64,000 nt of DNA, from NCBI RefSeq assembly GCF_018402035.1, contig NZ_JAGYJN010000001.1, positions 434,001 through 498,000 on the forward strand, in the 5' to 3' direction. The notes beneath the pieces were generated by a model. That model saw only the letters and a program-made list of their open reading frames with translations, did no database searches and was not told the origin of the DNA. Made by a program: the position numbers and the translations under genes. Below are positions 9,909 to 19,418 of this stretch, in pieces. This DNA is from Roseicyclus sp. Lineage in GTDB: Bacteria > Pseudomonadota > Alphaproteobacteria > Rhodobacterales > Rhodobacteraceae. Numbering within the stretch: position 1 is the first letter of the stretch; each line of letters starts with the position of its first letter.

Positions 9909-10244
9909 TTACCGCAAGGCGGCTTGGGTCAGATCGTCAACTACCAGTGTTGCCGTGCGCCCATCGGGCAAAATCACCCGCATGGATTGGGTGCCATCGG
10001 CCTGTGCTTCCAGATACATGGGAAGCGAGGTCGCCGCATGTGCCGTTGCGGGCAAAATCGCCTGCTCGGTCTGCAACGCCGCGCTGCCGCTTGCAGCGGA
10101 TGCGCCAGAGAGGAAATCGGCAACCCATGTCGTATTGCTCAACACCGCCACATGGACAGCGAAAGAGCCCACGGCAACAGCGCCAAGGAACAGCGGCACG
10201 CCCACGGTCGGCTTCACCACGAGCCACATCTTTGCGTTATTCAT
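9909..10244 (-). CDS. pucA: LH2 light-harvesting alpha chain with extended C-terminus
   Basis: [47 protein letters not shown] is the LH2 alpha core (His31); about 60 extra residues follow. Confidence 0.93.
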   Translation of the reverse strand: MNNAKMWLVVKPTVGVPLFLGAVAVGSFAVHVAVLSNTTWVADFLSGASAASGSAALQTEQAILPATAHAATSLPMYLEAQADGTQSMRVILPDGRTATLVVDDLTQAALR

Positions 10245-10256
10245 GATGTGCCTCCC

Positions 10257-10412
10257 TCAGCCAAGCCACGGTGTGGAGACGGCCACCAACACATGCGCCA
10301 AAAGCGCAATCGCGCCGAAGACACGTGTGCCGTCGATGAGGTAGCTATGCACCTCTTCTGCTTCTTTCAGGGTCAGGCCAGTTGGCCATACCTTATCGGG
10401 ATCGTTGGACAT
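10257..10412 (-). CDS. pucB: LH2 light-harvesting beta chain (absent from supplied ORF track)
   Basis: Manual translation MSNDPDKVWPTGLTLKEAEEVHSYLIDGTRVFGAIALLAHVLVAVSTPWLG (51 aa), His22 and His40; purine-rich RBS upstream. Confidence 0.95.
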   Translation of the reverse strand: MSNDPDKVWPTGLTLKEAEEVHSYLIDGTRVFGAIALLAHVLVAVSTPWLG

Positions 10413-10509
10413 CCTACGCCCCTCCTTTCTCTTCTTGTCAAAGGCGGGCGGGATGCCACGCCGCTCATGAGGCCACGCCTGAGGAGTGCACGGTCCTCTA
10501 AAGAGAGAG

Positions 10510-10553
10510 TGTCATGCTAAGTTTACAACTTCAACTGTAATTTTTACGTGACA
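10510..10553. promoter_or_regulatory. Two tandem TGT-N12-ACA palindromes (PpsR/CrtJ-type) separated by 8 bp
   Basis: TGTCATGCTAAGTTTACA (10510-10527) and TGTAATTTTTACGTGACA (10536-10553). Confidence 0.85.
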
Positions 10554-10742
10554 TATCTGACGCCTAACCTCACGATATGTCTATATAACATGGCAACAGC
10601 ACCCAAAAAGCGTGCAAGAGATTTCGCAAAAGCCAAGAAAATCTTCCGATTCTCCACCCGCAAGCGCCAAGCCGCTTTACCCGATATGCCGCGCGGCGCT
10701 ATAGCGGTCGGGCGAAACGAAATAGATGGAAAGACTTGCACC

Positions 10743-11372
10743 ATGTCGATTGCGCAAACCGTCTATGCGGCATTCATCGATGGCTTGCGCATTGGCACCT
10801 ACCTGCCCGGTGATCGCATCCGCGCCGAAGATGTGGCCAAAACCTTCGACGTCTCGCGCACCCCAGTGCGCGAGGCGCTGTCACGGCTGCAAGAGCGTGG
10901 GCTATTGCAGATGACCGCCACGGGCCTTGCGGTGACGCAGCTTGACCGCACCGCCGTGCTCGAGCTTTACGCCGTGCGCGAATTGATGGAGGGGTCAGCG
11001 GCGCGCTTTGCCGCCCAGCATGCCTCGCCCTCGGATCTGTTCACCATGCGCCAGATCGCCGAAGCCTTTGCCGCCACCCCCGCCGATGATCCGGCCCGCG
11101 TGGCGCAGCTCAACCGCGCCTTTCATGCTGCGCTCTATGAGGCGGCGCATAACAAATTCCTGCTCACCATCCTTGATGGGATGCATGACACGCTGATGCT
11201 GTTGCCCTCGACCACCTTTGCCGTGGGCGGGCGGCAAGGCGACGCGGTGGGCGAGCATCTGGCCATTCTGGATGCCATCGAGCGCCGCGATCCGGACGCG
11301 GCCGAAGATCACGCGCGCAGCCATATCCGCCATGCCCGCGACACGCGGCTGGGGATGATGTTTCAATATTGA
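10743..11372 (+). CDS. GntR/FCD family transcriptional regulator
   Basis: VAKTFDVSRTPVREALSRLQERGLLQ winged helix followed by FCD-like domain. Confidence 0.9.
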   Translation: MSIAQTVYAAFIDGLRIGTYLPGDRIRAEDVAKTFDVSRTPVREALSRLQERGLLQMTATGLAVTQLDRTAVLELYAVRELMEGSAARFAAQHASPSDLFTMRQIAEAFAATPADDPARVAQLNRAFHAALYEAAHNKFLLTILDGMHDTLMLLPSTTFAVGGRQGDAVGEHLAILDAIERRDPDAAEDHARSHIRHARDTRLGMMFQY

Positions 11373-11376
11373 GCCA

Positions 11377-12438
11377 TCAAAGCCCTTGTGGCAGGGCAAA
11401 TCCCTTGGCGCGCGCCAAATCCACCAACGGGGCCAGATCAGCGCGGGCGTAAGGGATGCCGTCGATCAGCCGCGCGGCTTCACGCCGGGCTTCGATCTCG
11501 CCGGGCATGTAGATTTCATCGACACCGGCGGCCTTGGGGTTGGCTTTGACCCGCGCCACCAGATCACCCATGCGCGCGGCCACCTCCTCGGCGGAGAGGA
11601 ATAGATCGGGGCGCATCACCAAGATGAAATGGCCCACGCCTTGCGGCCGGTCAAAGCGCTTGTATTGATCGCCCACCTCGCCGCCATAGCGCGCGCCGGT
11701 CAGCACGCCGCAGAGGATATCAAGCATCATCGACAGACCCGCCCCCTTGGGCCCGCCGATGGGCAGCAGCACGCCCCCCGCCATCGCAGCGCTTGCATCG
11801 GTCGTATCCCGCCCCTCGGCATCAAGCGCCCAGCCTTGGGGGATGGGCTTTCCGTCGCGCGCGGCCTTGCGGATCTTGCCGCGTGCCACGACCGTGGGGG
11901 CCATATCCAGCACGAAAGGCACCGATCCGGGCGCTGGCACCCCCACCGCAAAGGGCGAGGTGCCAAACATCTCGCCCCGCCCACCCCAAGGCGGCAGCGC
12001 AGGCGAGGCATTGGTATAGACCATCGCGGCAAAGCCCGCCTCGATCGCCTGCAACAGATAGGTGGCGGCCATGCCATAATGGGTGGAGTTGCGCACCCCG
12101 ATCAGGCCCAGACCCATCTCGCGCGCCATTGCGATGCCGTGATCCACCGCGCGGGTCGCCACGACGAAACCCAGACCATTCTTGCCGTCGAGCCTTGCCG
12201 CATTGGGGGCCACAGCCTCAAAATCCAACTTTGGCGCGGGATCGACCAGCCCCTTGGCGATGCGGTCCAGATATCCGGGAAGCCGCACCATGCCGTGAGT
12301 ATCGACACCGCGCAGATCGGCACGCACCAAGCAGCGCGCGGCGATGGCGGCGTCGGCCTCGGGCACGCCCGCATCAAGGAGAAAGGGGATGGCGAAACCC
12401 TCGGCCGCGGCGCGGGTCAGTATCAATGTCTCGGTCAT
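11377..12438 (-). CDS. Ldh2 (malate/L-lactate dehydrogenase) family oxidoreductase
   Basis: RADLRGVDTHGMVRLPGYL, VRNSTHYGMAATYLLQA, GGPKGAGLSMMLDILCGVLTGA. Confidence 0.9.
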   Translation of the reverse strand: MTETLILTRAAAEGFAIPFLLDAGVPEADAAIAARCLVRADLRGVDTHGMVRLPGYLDRIAKGLVDPAPKLDFEAVAPNAARLDGKNGLGFVVATRAVDHGIAMAREMGLGLIGVRNSTHYGMAATYLLQAIEAGFAAMVYTNASPALPPWGGRGEMFGTSPFAVGVPAPGSVPFVLDMAPTVVARGKIRKAARDGKPIPQGWALDAEGRDTTDASAAMAGGVLLPIGGPKGAGLSMMLDILCGVLTGARYGGEVGDQYKRFDRPQGVGHFILVMRPDLFLSAEEVAARMGDLVARVKANPKAAGVDEIYMPGEIEARREAARLIDGIPYARADLAPLVDLARAKGFALPQGL

Positions 12439-12528
12439 CGCTGCCCCTGCGCGTCTTGCCCTGCTGGACACGGATGAATACACCTGCATGCAGGATTGTC
12501 GAGCCACCGCCGCACCGAAAGGGCCATC

Positions 12529-13320
12529 ATGTCAGCCGCAAGCTATCACAACCCGCTCAAGGCCAAGCTGGCATCAGGGGCCGCCGTCTTGGGCATGAGC
12601 GTGCGGATGGTGCGCACGGGCGAAATCGCGCGGATCGCGCGCGCCTCAAACCATGATTTCTTGTTCATCGACACGCAGCACGCGATTTTCGGGCTGGAAT
12701 CGATCCACGCCATCGCCCAGACCGCGATCGAGGTGGGTGTTGCCCCCTTGGTCCGCGTGCGCGGCTTGGACGACCCCGATGTGTCGCTCATGCTCGACAA
12801 CGGGGTGCAGGGGATCATCTATCCCGACATCGACACCCCAGAACAGGCCGCGCGCGCGGTCGCCATCTGCCGCTTTCCGCCCTTGGGCAAGCGCGCCGTG
12901 TCTGGTGGCTACATGATGTTCGATTTCGAAGGCCTGCCCCTGTCGCAGACCATCCCCGCGCTTGAGGCCGCGACGCTGGTGGGGGTGATGATCGAAACAC
13001 CCGAAGGTCTTGAGAATGTCGAGAAAATCGCCGCCGTGCCGGGTATTGATGTGATCCATGTCGGCACCAATGATCTACTGGTGAATATGGGCCTTCCTGG
13101 TCAGTTCGATACGCCCGAGATCTTGGCCGCCCAAGCGCGCGTCAATCGCGCCTGCGCGGCCAATGGCATTATCGCGGGATGTGGCGGCAATCGCTCGGTT
13201 GACCGCCAAGCCGCCGCGATCAAGGGCGGGGCGCGGTTCTTGACGACACAGACCGATGTGGCGTTTCTGTCAGGCGCGGCCAAGGCTTGGACCCAAGGCC
13301 TGCGCGCGGCAAGCAGCTAA
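12529..13320 (+). CDS. HpcH/HpaI aldolase family protein
   Basis: FLFIDTQHAIF, LDNGVQGIIYPDIDTPEQA, VMIETPEGLENVEKIAAVPGIDVIHVGTNDL. Confidence 0.9.
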   Translation: MSAASYHNPLKAKLASGAAVLGMSVRMVRTGEIARIARASNHDFLFIDTQHAIFGLESIHAIAQTAIEVGVAPLVRVRGLDDPDVSLMLDNGVQGIIYPDIDTPEQAARAVAICRFPPLGKRAVSGGYMMFDFEGLPLSQTIPALEAATLVGVMIETPEGLENVEKIAAVPGIDVIHVGTNDLLVNMGLPGQFDTPEILAAQARVNRACAANGIIAGCGGNRSVDRQAAAIKGGARFLTTQTDVAFLSGAAKAWTQGLRAASS

Positions 13321-13841
13321 ACCAACCCCAGCGCCCCCAAGACCGCGGCCAAGGACAAGATCGCAAGCGGCGGCAATCGCGTGCGCAGCGACAGTGCCGC
13401 TGCACCCCCCGTGACGCCAAGCGCCATCGGGCTCACCGCCGAGGTTTGCGTCAACAAGGCCGCGCTTGAGGCAAGTAACCCCACCGTCACCGGCACCAAG
13501 CCCTTGCGCAGCAGATCAAACCACCGCTCATCGGCCCAGCGTGACCAGCCGCGCGCCAAAAGCACCGACAAGATGAACGAGGGCAGAACAAAGACGCAGA
13601 TCGCCAAGGCGCCAGCCCATAATCCCGCCATGCGCCAGCCCACCAGCGCCACAAAGATCGTATTCGGCCCCGGCGCGGCCTGTGCAAGCGCGAAAAGCGC
13701 CGCGAAATCCTCGGCCTCGATCCAGCCATTCTCGACCACGACCACTCGCTGCAACTCGGCCACCACGACATAGATGCCGCCGATTGCCATCAGCGATTGC
13801 GCCAACAAATGCCCAAACAGGCTGAGGATCGCGTCATCCAT
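13317..13841 (-). CDS. Chromate transporter family half-protein
   Basis: MAIGGIYVVVAELQRVVV and AAPGPNTIFVALVGWRMAG, CHR-domain pattern. Confidence 0.88.
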   Translation of the reverse strand: MDDAILSLFGHLLAQSLMAIGGIYVVVAELQRVVVVENGWIEAEDFAALFALAQAAPGPNTIFVALVGWRMAGLWAGALAICVFVLPSFILSVLLARGWSRWADERWFDLLRKGLVPVTVGLLASSAALLTQTSAVSPMALGVTGGAAALSLRTRLPPLAILSLAAVLGALGLV

Positions 13842-14433
13842 GCGCGCGCCTCCGCCACCATGTCAGCGCGATAGAAACCGGCCCAAGCATAGCCAAAACC
13901 CAAAGCAGTGGCATGCGGAACCACGCAATCGCGATCAAAACCAAAAGCCCGATCCCGATGGCCACCGGATTGGCGCGCTGCGGCCAGAAAAGCCGCGCGG
14001 TGATCGCGATCAAAAGCCCCGCCGCCGCCGCCGCGATAGACCGCACCGCCCCTTCGACGGCGGGAAGATGCACGAAACTCGTATAAAGCGCGCCTAAAGC
14101 CAGCACCAAGATCACCGGCAACAACAAAAGCCCCAGAACCGAGACGAACGCCCCCGATAGCCCACATGTGCGCATGCCCATGACCATCGACATATTCACG
14201 ATATTGGGGCCGGGCAGCACTTGGCACACGGCCAGAAGTTCGGTGAATTCCTCTTGATCAAGCCATGCGCGCTTGCGCACCACCTCATGCACGAACACCG
14301 GCAAGACACCGCCAAAGCCGGTGACGCCGACGATCAGAAAACAGCGAAACAACCCCTGCCGCGTGATGCCGCGCTGCGTCAGGTCACGCGGCGGCGCATC
14401 GGTGCGTGGCACCGCAGATATGTCAGGGGGCAA
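13834..14433 (-). CDS. Chromate transporter family half-protein
   Basis: FGGVLPVFVHEVVRKRAWLDQEEFTELLAVCQVLPGPNIVNMSMVMG; overlaps the other half by 8 bp. Confidence 0.9.
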   Translation of the reverse strand: MPPDISAVPRTDAPPRDLTQRGITRQGLFRCFLIVGVTGFGGVLPVFVHEVVRKRAWLDQEEFTELLAVCQVLPGPNIVNMSMVMGMRTCGLSGAFVSVLGLLLLPVILVLALGALYTSFVHLPAVEGAVRSIAAAAAGLLIAITARLFWPQRANPVAIGIGLLVLIAIAWFRMPLLWVLAMLGPVSIALTWWRRRAHG

Positions 14434-14600
14434 GATCAGTCATCCATCAAGATTGCCCGCAAAGGCAACAGCAAGACGGCCAGTCAGCATGGCGCCAGCC
14501 GACCGCCGGGCAGGCGCAAATCCTTGCGGATACACCTGAATTCTGTCGTATCCATTCTACCGCGTCAAGCAGCAGGGCGCGCGCGCGCCCCGCTCTTTGA

Positions 14601-15821
14601 TCAATCGGCTGCACCACCTGCAAAGGCATTGCCATTCCTCCAATCGCACGGTGCCTCCTGCATCTGAAGATGCAGGCCGTTGCCGGTGTAAGGATTGGCA
14701 AGGGCCACCGCATCATTGAGCTCGATCCCCAAGCCCGGCGCAGTCGGCGCATCGACAAAGCCACCCTCGACCTTGGGCCTGCCCGTGACCAGCGCCTCGT
14801 GAAACGGTGTCTCGATTGCCTCGACCATCAACAGGTTCGGACAAGCCACGCCCAGATGCACATTGGCCGCCCATTCGACGGGTCCAGCATAAAGATGCGG
14901 CGCAATCTGCGCGCCATGCGCCTCGGCCAGAAGGGCGATCTTGCGCCCCTCCCAAATGCCGCCTGCGCGGCCCAAGGCGGGCTGCACGATACGCACGCCA
15001 GCGCGCAGCGCGGCCATGAATTCCATCTTGCCGCACAAACGCTCACCCACCGCGACGGGGATAGATGTTGCGCGCGCCACCTCGGCCAGCCCTGCGATAT
15101 CATCGGGGGGGATGGGTTCTTCATACCACAGCGGGTCATGCACCTCGAGCGCGCGGGCAAGCCGGATCGCATGGCCCGGCGTGAACTGCCCATGGGTTCC
15201 AAAGAGCAGATCGGCCCGATCCCCCACCGCTTGCCGGATCAAGCCGCAAAACTCGGCCGAGCGCGTGATATCGGACATGGCGGGCGCATGACCGCCCCGG
15301 ATCGTATAGGGGCCTGCAGGGTCGAATTTGACCGCCGTCCAGCCTTCGGCCACGCATTTTGCGGCAGCCTCGGCCTGTGCCGGGCCATCGACCCAAAAGC
15401 TGGGGCTTTCGCGGCCAGGTTCGGGATAAAGATAGGTATAGGCCCGCACCCGCGCGTTCATCTGCCCCCCCAAAAGCGCCCAAACAGGCCGCTCACGGGC
15501 TTTGCCCAAGATATCCCAACAGGCCATCTCAAGCCCGGCAAAGGCACCAAAAGCGGTCGGATCGGGCCGCTGGGTAAAGCCCGACGACCAAACGCGGCGC
15601 GACATCAACTCGATATTCTCGGGGGTCTCACCCTGCATATGGCGGGCAAAGACATCTTCGATCACCGCATGCATCGCCTTGGGGCCAACAGCGGCGGCAT
15701 AGACCTCACCCAAGCCCGTGATGCCACAAGCGGTGGTGACGCGAACGATCAGCCAATAGCGCCCACCCCAGCCGGGCGGTGGCGGTGCCACGGTGAAAAT
15801 CTCGAGATCGCTAAGCCGCAT
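14601..15821 (-). CDS. Mandelate racemase/muconate lactonising (enolase superfamily) dehydratase-like protein
   Basis: MRLSDLEIFTVAPPPPGWGGRYWLIVRV, GWTAVKFDPAGPYTIRGGHAP, FGTHGQFTP, YEEPIPPDD. Confidence 0.9.
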   Translation of the reverse strand: MRLSDLEIFTVAPPPPGWGGRYWLIVRVTTACGITGLGEVYAAAVGPKAMHAVIEDVFARHMQGETPENIELMSRRVWSSGFTQRPDPTAFGAFAGLEMACWDILGKARERPVWALLGGQMNARVRAYTYLYPEPGRESPSFWVDGPAQAEAAAKCVAEGWTAVKFDPAGPYTIRGGHAPAMSDITRSAEFCGLIRQAVGDRADLLFGTHGQFTPGHAIRLARALEVHDPLWYEEPIPPDDIAGLAEVARATSIPVAVGERLCGKMEFMAALRAGVRIVQPALGRAGGIWEGRKIALLAEAHGAQIAPHLYAGPVEWAANVHLGVACPNLLMVEAIETPFHEALVTGRPKVEGGFVDAPTAPGLGIELNDAVALANPYTGNGLHLQMQEAPCDWRNGNAFAGGAAD

Positions 15822-15918
15822 CGCATCCTCCCTTGCGCCAACAAGGGTAAGGCTATCGCGGCAAAGCGCAGGCCACCAGCGCGAAGGCGACACGCCAAAG
15901 CATCATTGCGCCGTGATG

Positions 15919-16368
15919 TCAGGTTCCCGGCGCGCTTTCGCGATAGACGCCTTGGGCCTCAAGCGCGTCGATCACCTCGGCGGGCATGTATTCCTCATCA
16001 TGGCGGGCCAAGATCTCGGTCGCCTCGAACACACCATTGACCAGCCGCCCGGTGCCGACCATCCCCTGCCCCTCGCCGAACAGATCAGGCAAGATGCCGG
16101 TATAGGTCACGGGAACTTCTGCGCCGCCATCTGTGACCAAGAAATGGATCGTCTCACCCGCATCGCGCACAAGGCTGCCTTCGGCGACCAAGCCACCAAT
16201 GCGGAAAACCTCATCAGGCGGCGGCGGGTTTTCAGCCACCTCGGAGGGGGGGCGAAAGAAATTGATCCCGTCGCGCATCGCGTAACCAATAAGCGAGGCG
16301 GAAAGCACAAGGGCCAAGGTCGCCAGCATGACGATCTGGATACGACGCTGTTTCTTTAACCCCCGCAT
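15919..16368 (-). CDS. ccmE: Cytochrome c maturation protein CcmE
   Basis: GLKKQRRIQIVMLATLAL, FRIGGLVAEGSL, VTYTGILPDLFGEGQGMVGTG, ARHDEEYMPAEV. Confidence 0.93.
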   Translation of the reverse strand: MRGLKKQRRIQIVMLATLALVLSASLIGYAMRDGINFFRPPSEVAENPPPPDEVFRIGGLVAEGSLVRDAGETIHFLVTDGGAEVPVTYTGILPDLFGEGQGMVGTGRLVNGVFEATEILARHDEEYMPAEVIDALEAQGVYRESAPGT

Positions 16369-16477
16369 GGGTGGCCCCCCTCAATATCGGTTCACGCAAA
16401 CGCGCACTGGCGCACAATCTGTGCGCGAATGGTTCGTTTGTGAAGGGGGCGCGGCAATTTGGGCCACAACTGACCCA

Positions 16478-17299
16478 TCAGGTCGCAGGCGCGCTTTGAA
16501 ACTCGATCCGGCGGCGTAGGAATTGCGTGGCCTTGTTCGACACCGATTTCGGATCGCCCGTGGTCAGGAATGTCGCCCCCTGCCCCGGCCCAACCTTGCC
16601 CGGATGACGCGTCAGGTAATCGGCCAAGGCCTCGGCCACCAGCTTGGGCTGGGAATACACGGCCACATCAGCCCCAAGCGCGTCGCGAAACACCTCTTCG
16701 ACCAGCGGGTAATGGGTGCATCCAAGGATCGCGGCCTGTGGGCGCGGCATCCGGCGCATCAGCGATTCCACATGGCTGCGCACCAGCGCATCGGCCAAGA
16801 TCATATCGCCCATCTCGATGGCATCGACGACACCGGCGCAAGGCTGTGCCTCGACATCGACACCGATGGCGCGAAATGCCAACTCGCGCTGAAAGGCGCG
16901 GCTTGACACGGTGGCAGGGGTGGCAAACAGCGCGACAGTCTGCACCGCCACGGGCCGCGGCGGGGAATTGTCCCCCCATTTCCGTTCGGTCAGCGCCTCG
17001 ATCAGCGGCACGAAAACGCCCAAGACCCGCTTGTCCTTGGGCACCCAGCCCTCTTGCATCCGGCGCAGCGCCGCCGCCGAGGCAGTGTTGCAGGCCAAGA
17101 TCACCAGATCGCATCCCGCATCAAAAAGCGCCTGCACCCCGCGCGTTGTCAGGTCGTAAATATCATCGGCATCGCGCACCCCGTAAGGCGCATGGGCATT
17201 ATCGCCGAAATAGACCAGCGGCACATCAGGCAGGCGCGCGACCACCGCATCAAGCACGGTCAACCCGCCCAAGCCACTATCGAAAATGCCAACCGCCAT
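16478..17299 (-). CDS. murI: Glutamate racemase
   Basis: [50 protein letters not shown]. Confidence 0.95.
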   Translation of the reverse strand: MAVGIFDSGLGGLTVLDAVVARLPDVPLVYFGDNAHAPYGVRDADDIYDLTTRGVQALFDAGCDLVILACNTASAAALRRMQEGWVPKDKRVLGVFVPLIEALTERKWGDNSPPRPVAVQTVALFATPATVSSRAFQRELAFRAIGVDVEAQPCAGVVDAIEMGDMILADALVRSHVESLMRRMPRPQAAILGCTHYPLVEEVFRDALGADVAVYSQPKLVAEALADYLTRHPGKVGPGQGATFLTTGDPKSVSNKATQFLRRRIEFQSAPAT

Positions 17300-18243
17300 C
17301 AGTAGCGATCCCCCAAGATCTTGCGCTTGCGCCCCTCATTCTCTTCAGGCGAGCGGTGACGCTGCTCAAACTCGAAACCGCGCGCCGATGCGTCCAAGGG
17401 GCGCGGGCTAAGACCATAGGTGGTTTCACGCAAAAATTCCATCATCGCGCGCGCGTCACCGGCATAGTCATCAAGCGCCGCGCGCGGGATCGGCTGGCCA
17501 ACCACCACATCGACCGGGCTATTCAAACGGGCGCGAAACTCCTTGATCAATAGCCCCATGCGCAACGTGGTGTGCAAATGGCTCATCAATTGGAACAGCC
17601 GTGAATTATGGCCATCGAAAAACACCGGCACCACGGTCGCCTCGGATTTCGCGATCATCCGCGCGGTGAAACTGCGCCAGCCCGGATCCATCGGCCGCCC
17701 AAAGGGCTTTGCCGCGGTCGAGACGGTGCCGCCGGGGAAAATCCCAATCGCGCCGCCTTGGGCCAGATAGGCCAGCGCGGTCTTGCGCGTCTCGATATTC
17801 AGCGCCAGCGCCTCTTTCGTCTCGTCAAAGGAGATGGGCAAAATCACCCGCTCAAGATCTTCGGCCTTACGAAAGACCCGGTGCGCCATGATCCGAAAAT
17901 CACCGCGTACAAGGCTGAGAATATGGCCCATCATCAGCCCGTCGAGAATACCGTAGGGGTGATTGGCGATCAAGATCAGCGGCCCCTCGCGCGGGATCAA
18001 ATCGAGCGAACCACCCACCACCCGCAAGTTAAGGCCGTAGCGTTCAACAATCACCTGCCAGAAATCGCGCCCCAGCCGCACCTCGTCATCATAACCACTG
18101 GCCCGCTTGATCAGCTCGAGCCGCCCCGTGGCATTCTCCATCACCCGGATCATCGCCCGCCCCCCGCGTGACGCGGCGGATGAGGCATAAGAAATCTCGC
18201 GCGCAATGGCACGGCGCGGATCGTTTTTGGAAAGACGCGGCAT
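17299..18243 (-). CDS. Lysophospholipid acyltransferase family protein
   Basis: [25 protein letters not shown]. Confidence 0.88.
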   Translation of the reverse strand: MPRLSKNDPRRAIAREISYASSAASRGGRAMIRVMENATGRLELIKRASGYDDEVRLGRDFWQVIVERYGLNLRVVGGSLDLIPREGPLILIANHPYGILDGLMMGHILSLVRGDFRIMAHRVFRKAEDLERVILPISFDETKEALALNIETRKTALAYLAQGGAIGIFPGGTVSTAAKPFGRPMDPGWRSFTARMIAKSEATVVPVFFDGHNSRLFQLMSHLHTTLRMGLLIKEFRARLNSPVDVVVGQPIPRAALDDYAGDARAMMEFLRETTYGLSPRPLDASARGFEFEQRHRSPEENEGRKRKILGDRY

Positions 18244-18278
18244 GGTGGCTTAAGCCCTTTTCATTATCCTGTTACGAT

Positions 18279-19277
18279 CTAACCTGTTACCGATGAGTCG
18301 GTCCAGCGCTGAGCGTCGCGCCGCGTCCAACCCCAAAGACAGATCAACTCCATCGCAACATGGGCTGCGGCCACTGCGGTGATATCGGCGTGATCATAAG
18401 GCGGGCAGACCTCGACCACATCGCCGCCCACAAGGTTGATCCCCGCCAAGCCACGCAAAAGCCCTGCCGCTTGCGCGCTCGACAAGCCACCCCAAACGGG
18501 CGTGCCGGTTCCCGGCGCAAAGGCCGGATCAAGCGCATCGATATCAAAACTTAAGTAGACGGGTCGCCCCCCCACACGCGCGCGCAGATCGGCCGCAACC
18601 GCATCGGCCCCGCGCAGATGCAGCTCGCGCACATCATGGATCTTGATGCCCAGATTATCGGCCACAACAGTGCGGATGCCGACATGCGCCGAAGCCGCGA
18701 CATCGATCAGCCCCTCTTGCACCGCCTTGTAGCAAAATGTGCCGTGATCGAACCGGGTTGCATCATCATCGGGCCAGGTATCGGTATGCGCATCGCACTG
18801 GATCAAGGCCACAGGCCCGTATTTGGCAGCATGCGCGCGCAAAATGGGCAAGGTGATCGCGTGATCGCCCCCCAGCGTGATACACGCGGCGCCTGCGTCC
18901 AAGATCTCTGTCACATGGGCGGTAATCAGCCCCGGCACATCGGCGCTTTTGGCATAATCAAAGGCCATATCGCCATAATCGGCGATGGCGAATGCCTCCA
19001 AGGGCGAGAACCCGTCCCAACCATAAGGCGGGTCATATGGCTGCAAGCTCGACGCCGCCCGGATCGCGCGTGGCCCCAAACGCGCGCCGGGCCGGTTGGT
19101 GACCGCTTGATCAAAGCCAATGCCCGTGACCGCCAGATCGACGCCGCGCAGATCCTTGCTATAGCGGCGGCGCAAGAAACTCGGCGCCCCGCCAAAGGCG
19201 TTCTCAAAGGCCAAACCCTTGAAACCCGGGCGCGTGAATGCGCCATCCACATCACGCTTTGCATCTTCCAAGCTCAT
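18279..19277 (-). CDS. Agmatinase/ureohydrolase family
   Basis: GIGFDQAVTNRPGARLGPRAIR, LGGDHAITLPIL, QCDAHTDTW, YLSFDIDALDPAFAPGTGTP. Confidence 0.92.
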   Translation of the reverse strand: MSLEDAKRDVDGAFTRPGFKGLAFENAFGGAPSFLRRRYSKDLRGVDLAVTGIGFDQAVTNRPGARLGPRAIRAASSLQPYDPPYGWDGFSPLEAFAIADYGDMAFDYAKSADVPGLITAHVTEILDAGAACITLGGDHAITLPILRAHAAKYGPVALIQCDAHTDTWPDDDATRFDHGTFCYKAVQEGLIDVAASAHVGIRTVVADNLGIKIHDVRELHLRGADAVAADLRARVGGRPVYLSFDIDALDPAFAPGTGTPVWGGLSSAQAAGLLRGLAGINLVGGDVVEVCPPYDHADITAVAAAHVAMELICLWGWTRRDAQRWTDSSVTG

Positions 19278-19418
19278 GGCTCACCCTCCATCTCGACGCT
19301 GCTTCGCCTGCCCAAAGTTGCAAGAAAACGCAAGCGCCGACGTGATTTTTGCACCCTTGCCCCTCGCTGCACCATAAGGCAGTTAGCCCTTTGTGCGATC
19401 ACCCCAAGGAGACTGGCC

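Noticed and set aside
14670-16040. 456-aa + strand ORF antisense to the enolase-superfamily gene
   Set aside because: Shadow ORF of a high-GC gene; His/Arg/Pro-rich composition, no recognisable domain, while the opposite strand encodes a clear protein
18618-19418. N-terminal portion of the 439-aa ORF that ends with flavin reductase
   Set aside because: Antisense to the agmatinase gene; the real start is ATG at 19419 with a GGAG-like RBS
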